From the NCBI GenBank assembly GCA_937897265.1, contig CALCPT010000647.1, positions 1-5,812 of the forward strand: a DNA stretch of 5,812 bases, in the 5' to 3' direction. Made by a program: the position numbers and the translations under genes. Every line of letters starts with the position of its first letter. Within the stretch, counting starts at the first letter, position 1. The notes under the pieces are model-generated. The model did not search any database and had not been told where the DNA came from. It saw only the letters and a list, made by a program, of their open reading frames with translations. This document shows positions 5,270-5,812 of this stretch, in pieces. Origin of the DNA: an uncultured Alcaligenaceae bacterium. Its GTDB lineage: Bacteria; Pseudomonadota; Gammaproteobacteria; Burkholderiales; Burkholderiaceae_B.

Positions 5270-5812
5270 ATGCTAAACATACACAGTCTGAGTCGGAACC
5301 TGTTGGGGCTTGTCTTGCTATCGTTTTGCGCCGCGTCGATTCAGGTGAACGCAGCCTATCCTGAGCGCCCAATTACCTTAGTCGTCACCTATCCGCCGGG
5401 TGGGACTGCCGATTTGGTGGCTCGCATGTTAGCCCCTGAAGTGTCAAAAGAACTAGGCCAGAACGTTGTCGTTGAGAATCGCGGTGGAGCCGGTGGCATG
5501 ATTGGTGGCGCGAGCGTGGCCAAGGCTGCGCCCGATGGCTACACCATCATGCTGGATGCTGCGAATCACGCGCAAAATCCTGCGGTGCAACCAAAGATGT
5601 TGTTCGACACACTAAAAGACTTCGCGCCGATCACCTTGATACAGCGTGTGCCTAACGTGTTGGTGGTGCGTCCTGACAACCCGTTGACGACCGTAGCCGA
5701 GGTCATCACTGCCGGCAAGAAAAAAGAACCCTTGTTGTATTACGCATCGTCTGGCCCAGGGGGAGCGCAGCATTTAGCGGGAGTCTTGTTTAATGCCTTG
5801 GCAGGCACTCAT
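5270..5812 (+). CDS. second Bug/TctC-family periplasmic solute receptor, N-terminal part (truncated by window)
   Basis: 181 codons are present with no stop before the right edge; a full family member is about 320-330 residues. It has a Sec signal peptide with hydrophobic core LLGLVLLSFCAAS and a likely cut after VNA (residue 28). The cysteine in the core is not in a lipobox. Domain I carries canonical motifs: YPERPITLVVTYPPGGTADLV, a GQNVVVENRGGAGG turn, AKAAPDGYTIM, then KDFAPITLIQRVPNVLVV and SSGPGGAQHLAG. It is closer to the family consensus than the Bug protein at the left end of the cluster, and the two are clearly not recent duplicates. The start ATG 5270 has AAGAGA (5259-5264) at good spacing. 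It is transcribed divergently from the flavoprotein cluster across a 214-bp gap. The ligand is unknown. Confidence 0.92.
   Translation, partial: MLNIHSLSRNLLGLVLLSFCAASIQVNAAYPERPITLVVTYPPGGTADLVARMLAPEVSKELGQNVVVENRGGAGGMIGGASVAKAAPDGYTIMLDAANHAQNPAVQPKMLFDTLKDFAPITLIQRVPNVLVVRPDNPLTTVAEVITAGKKKEPLLYYASSGPGGAQHLAGVLFNALAGTH

Noticed and set aside
1..5812. CRISPR array, tRNA or rRNA genes, insertion-sequence ends
   Set aside because: No regularly spaced repeats, no cloverleaf-like or rRNA-like stretch and no transposase frame were seen on either strand.

Overview
The window has two parts of unlike composition. Positions 1 to about 575 are very GC-rich (hand count of 61-120: 75% G+C). The remainder is moderate (661-720 about 53%, 1921-1980 about 42%). 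The larger part looks like a Burkholderiales beta-proteobacterium, perhaps Alcaligenaceae-like. It carries two periplasmic receptors of the Bug/TctC family, which are greatly expanded in that order, beside catabolic-type oxidoreductases. The GC-rich part reads like a different, high-GC proteobacterium. Both assignments are inferences from gene type and composition.

Layout. On the minus strand at 1-~575, one continuous open frame encodes the C-terminal half of an L-asparaginase joined directly to the second half of a MarR-type regulator. This is a mosaic of two gene pieces. At ~560-590 it abuts a plus-strand Asp/Glu racemase / maleate isomerase-type gene (~570-1274) whose own start codon and ribosome site are missing. 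Convergent to this is a minus-strand cluster read from right to left: a flavin-dependent, FMO-like oxidoreductase (5055-3607), a CMD-domain protein without the redox motif (3510-2995), an AhpD-like CMD peroxidase-type protein with the full E-x11-CxxC-x3-H motif (2998-2405), and a complete Bug receptor (2334-1351). A divergent intergenic region (5056-5269) separates this cluster from a second Bug receptor on the plus strand (5270 to the window end, truncated).

Working model (inference). The minus cluster resembles a small catabolic or detoxification operon. The Bug protein would capture an organic acid in the periplasm, the flavoprotein would oxygenate a substrate, and the paired CMD/AhpD proteins would handle a peroxide or reactive intermediate. 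The racemase/isomerase could act on a dicarboxylate. No membrane subunits of a tripartite tricarboxylate transporter are in the window. The substrate cannot be read from the sequence. The most unusual item is the three-way mosaic at the left end, which is as likely to be an assembly or amplification chimera as a real rearrangement.
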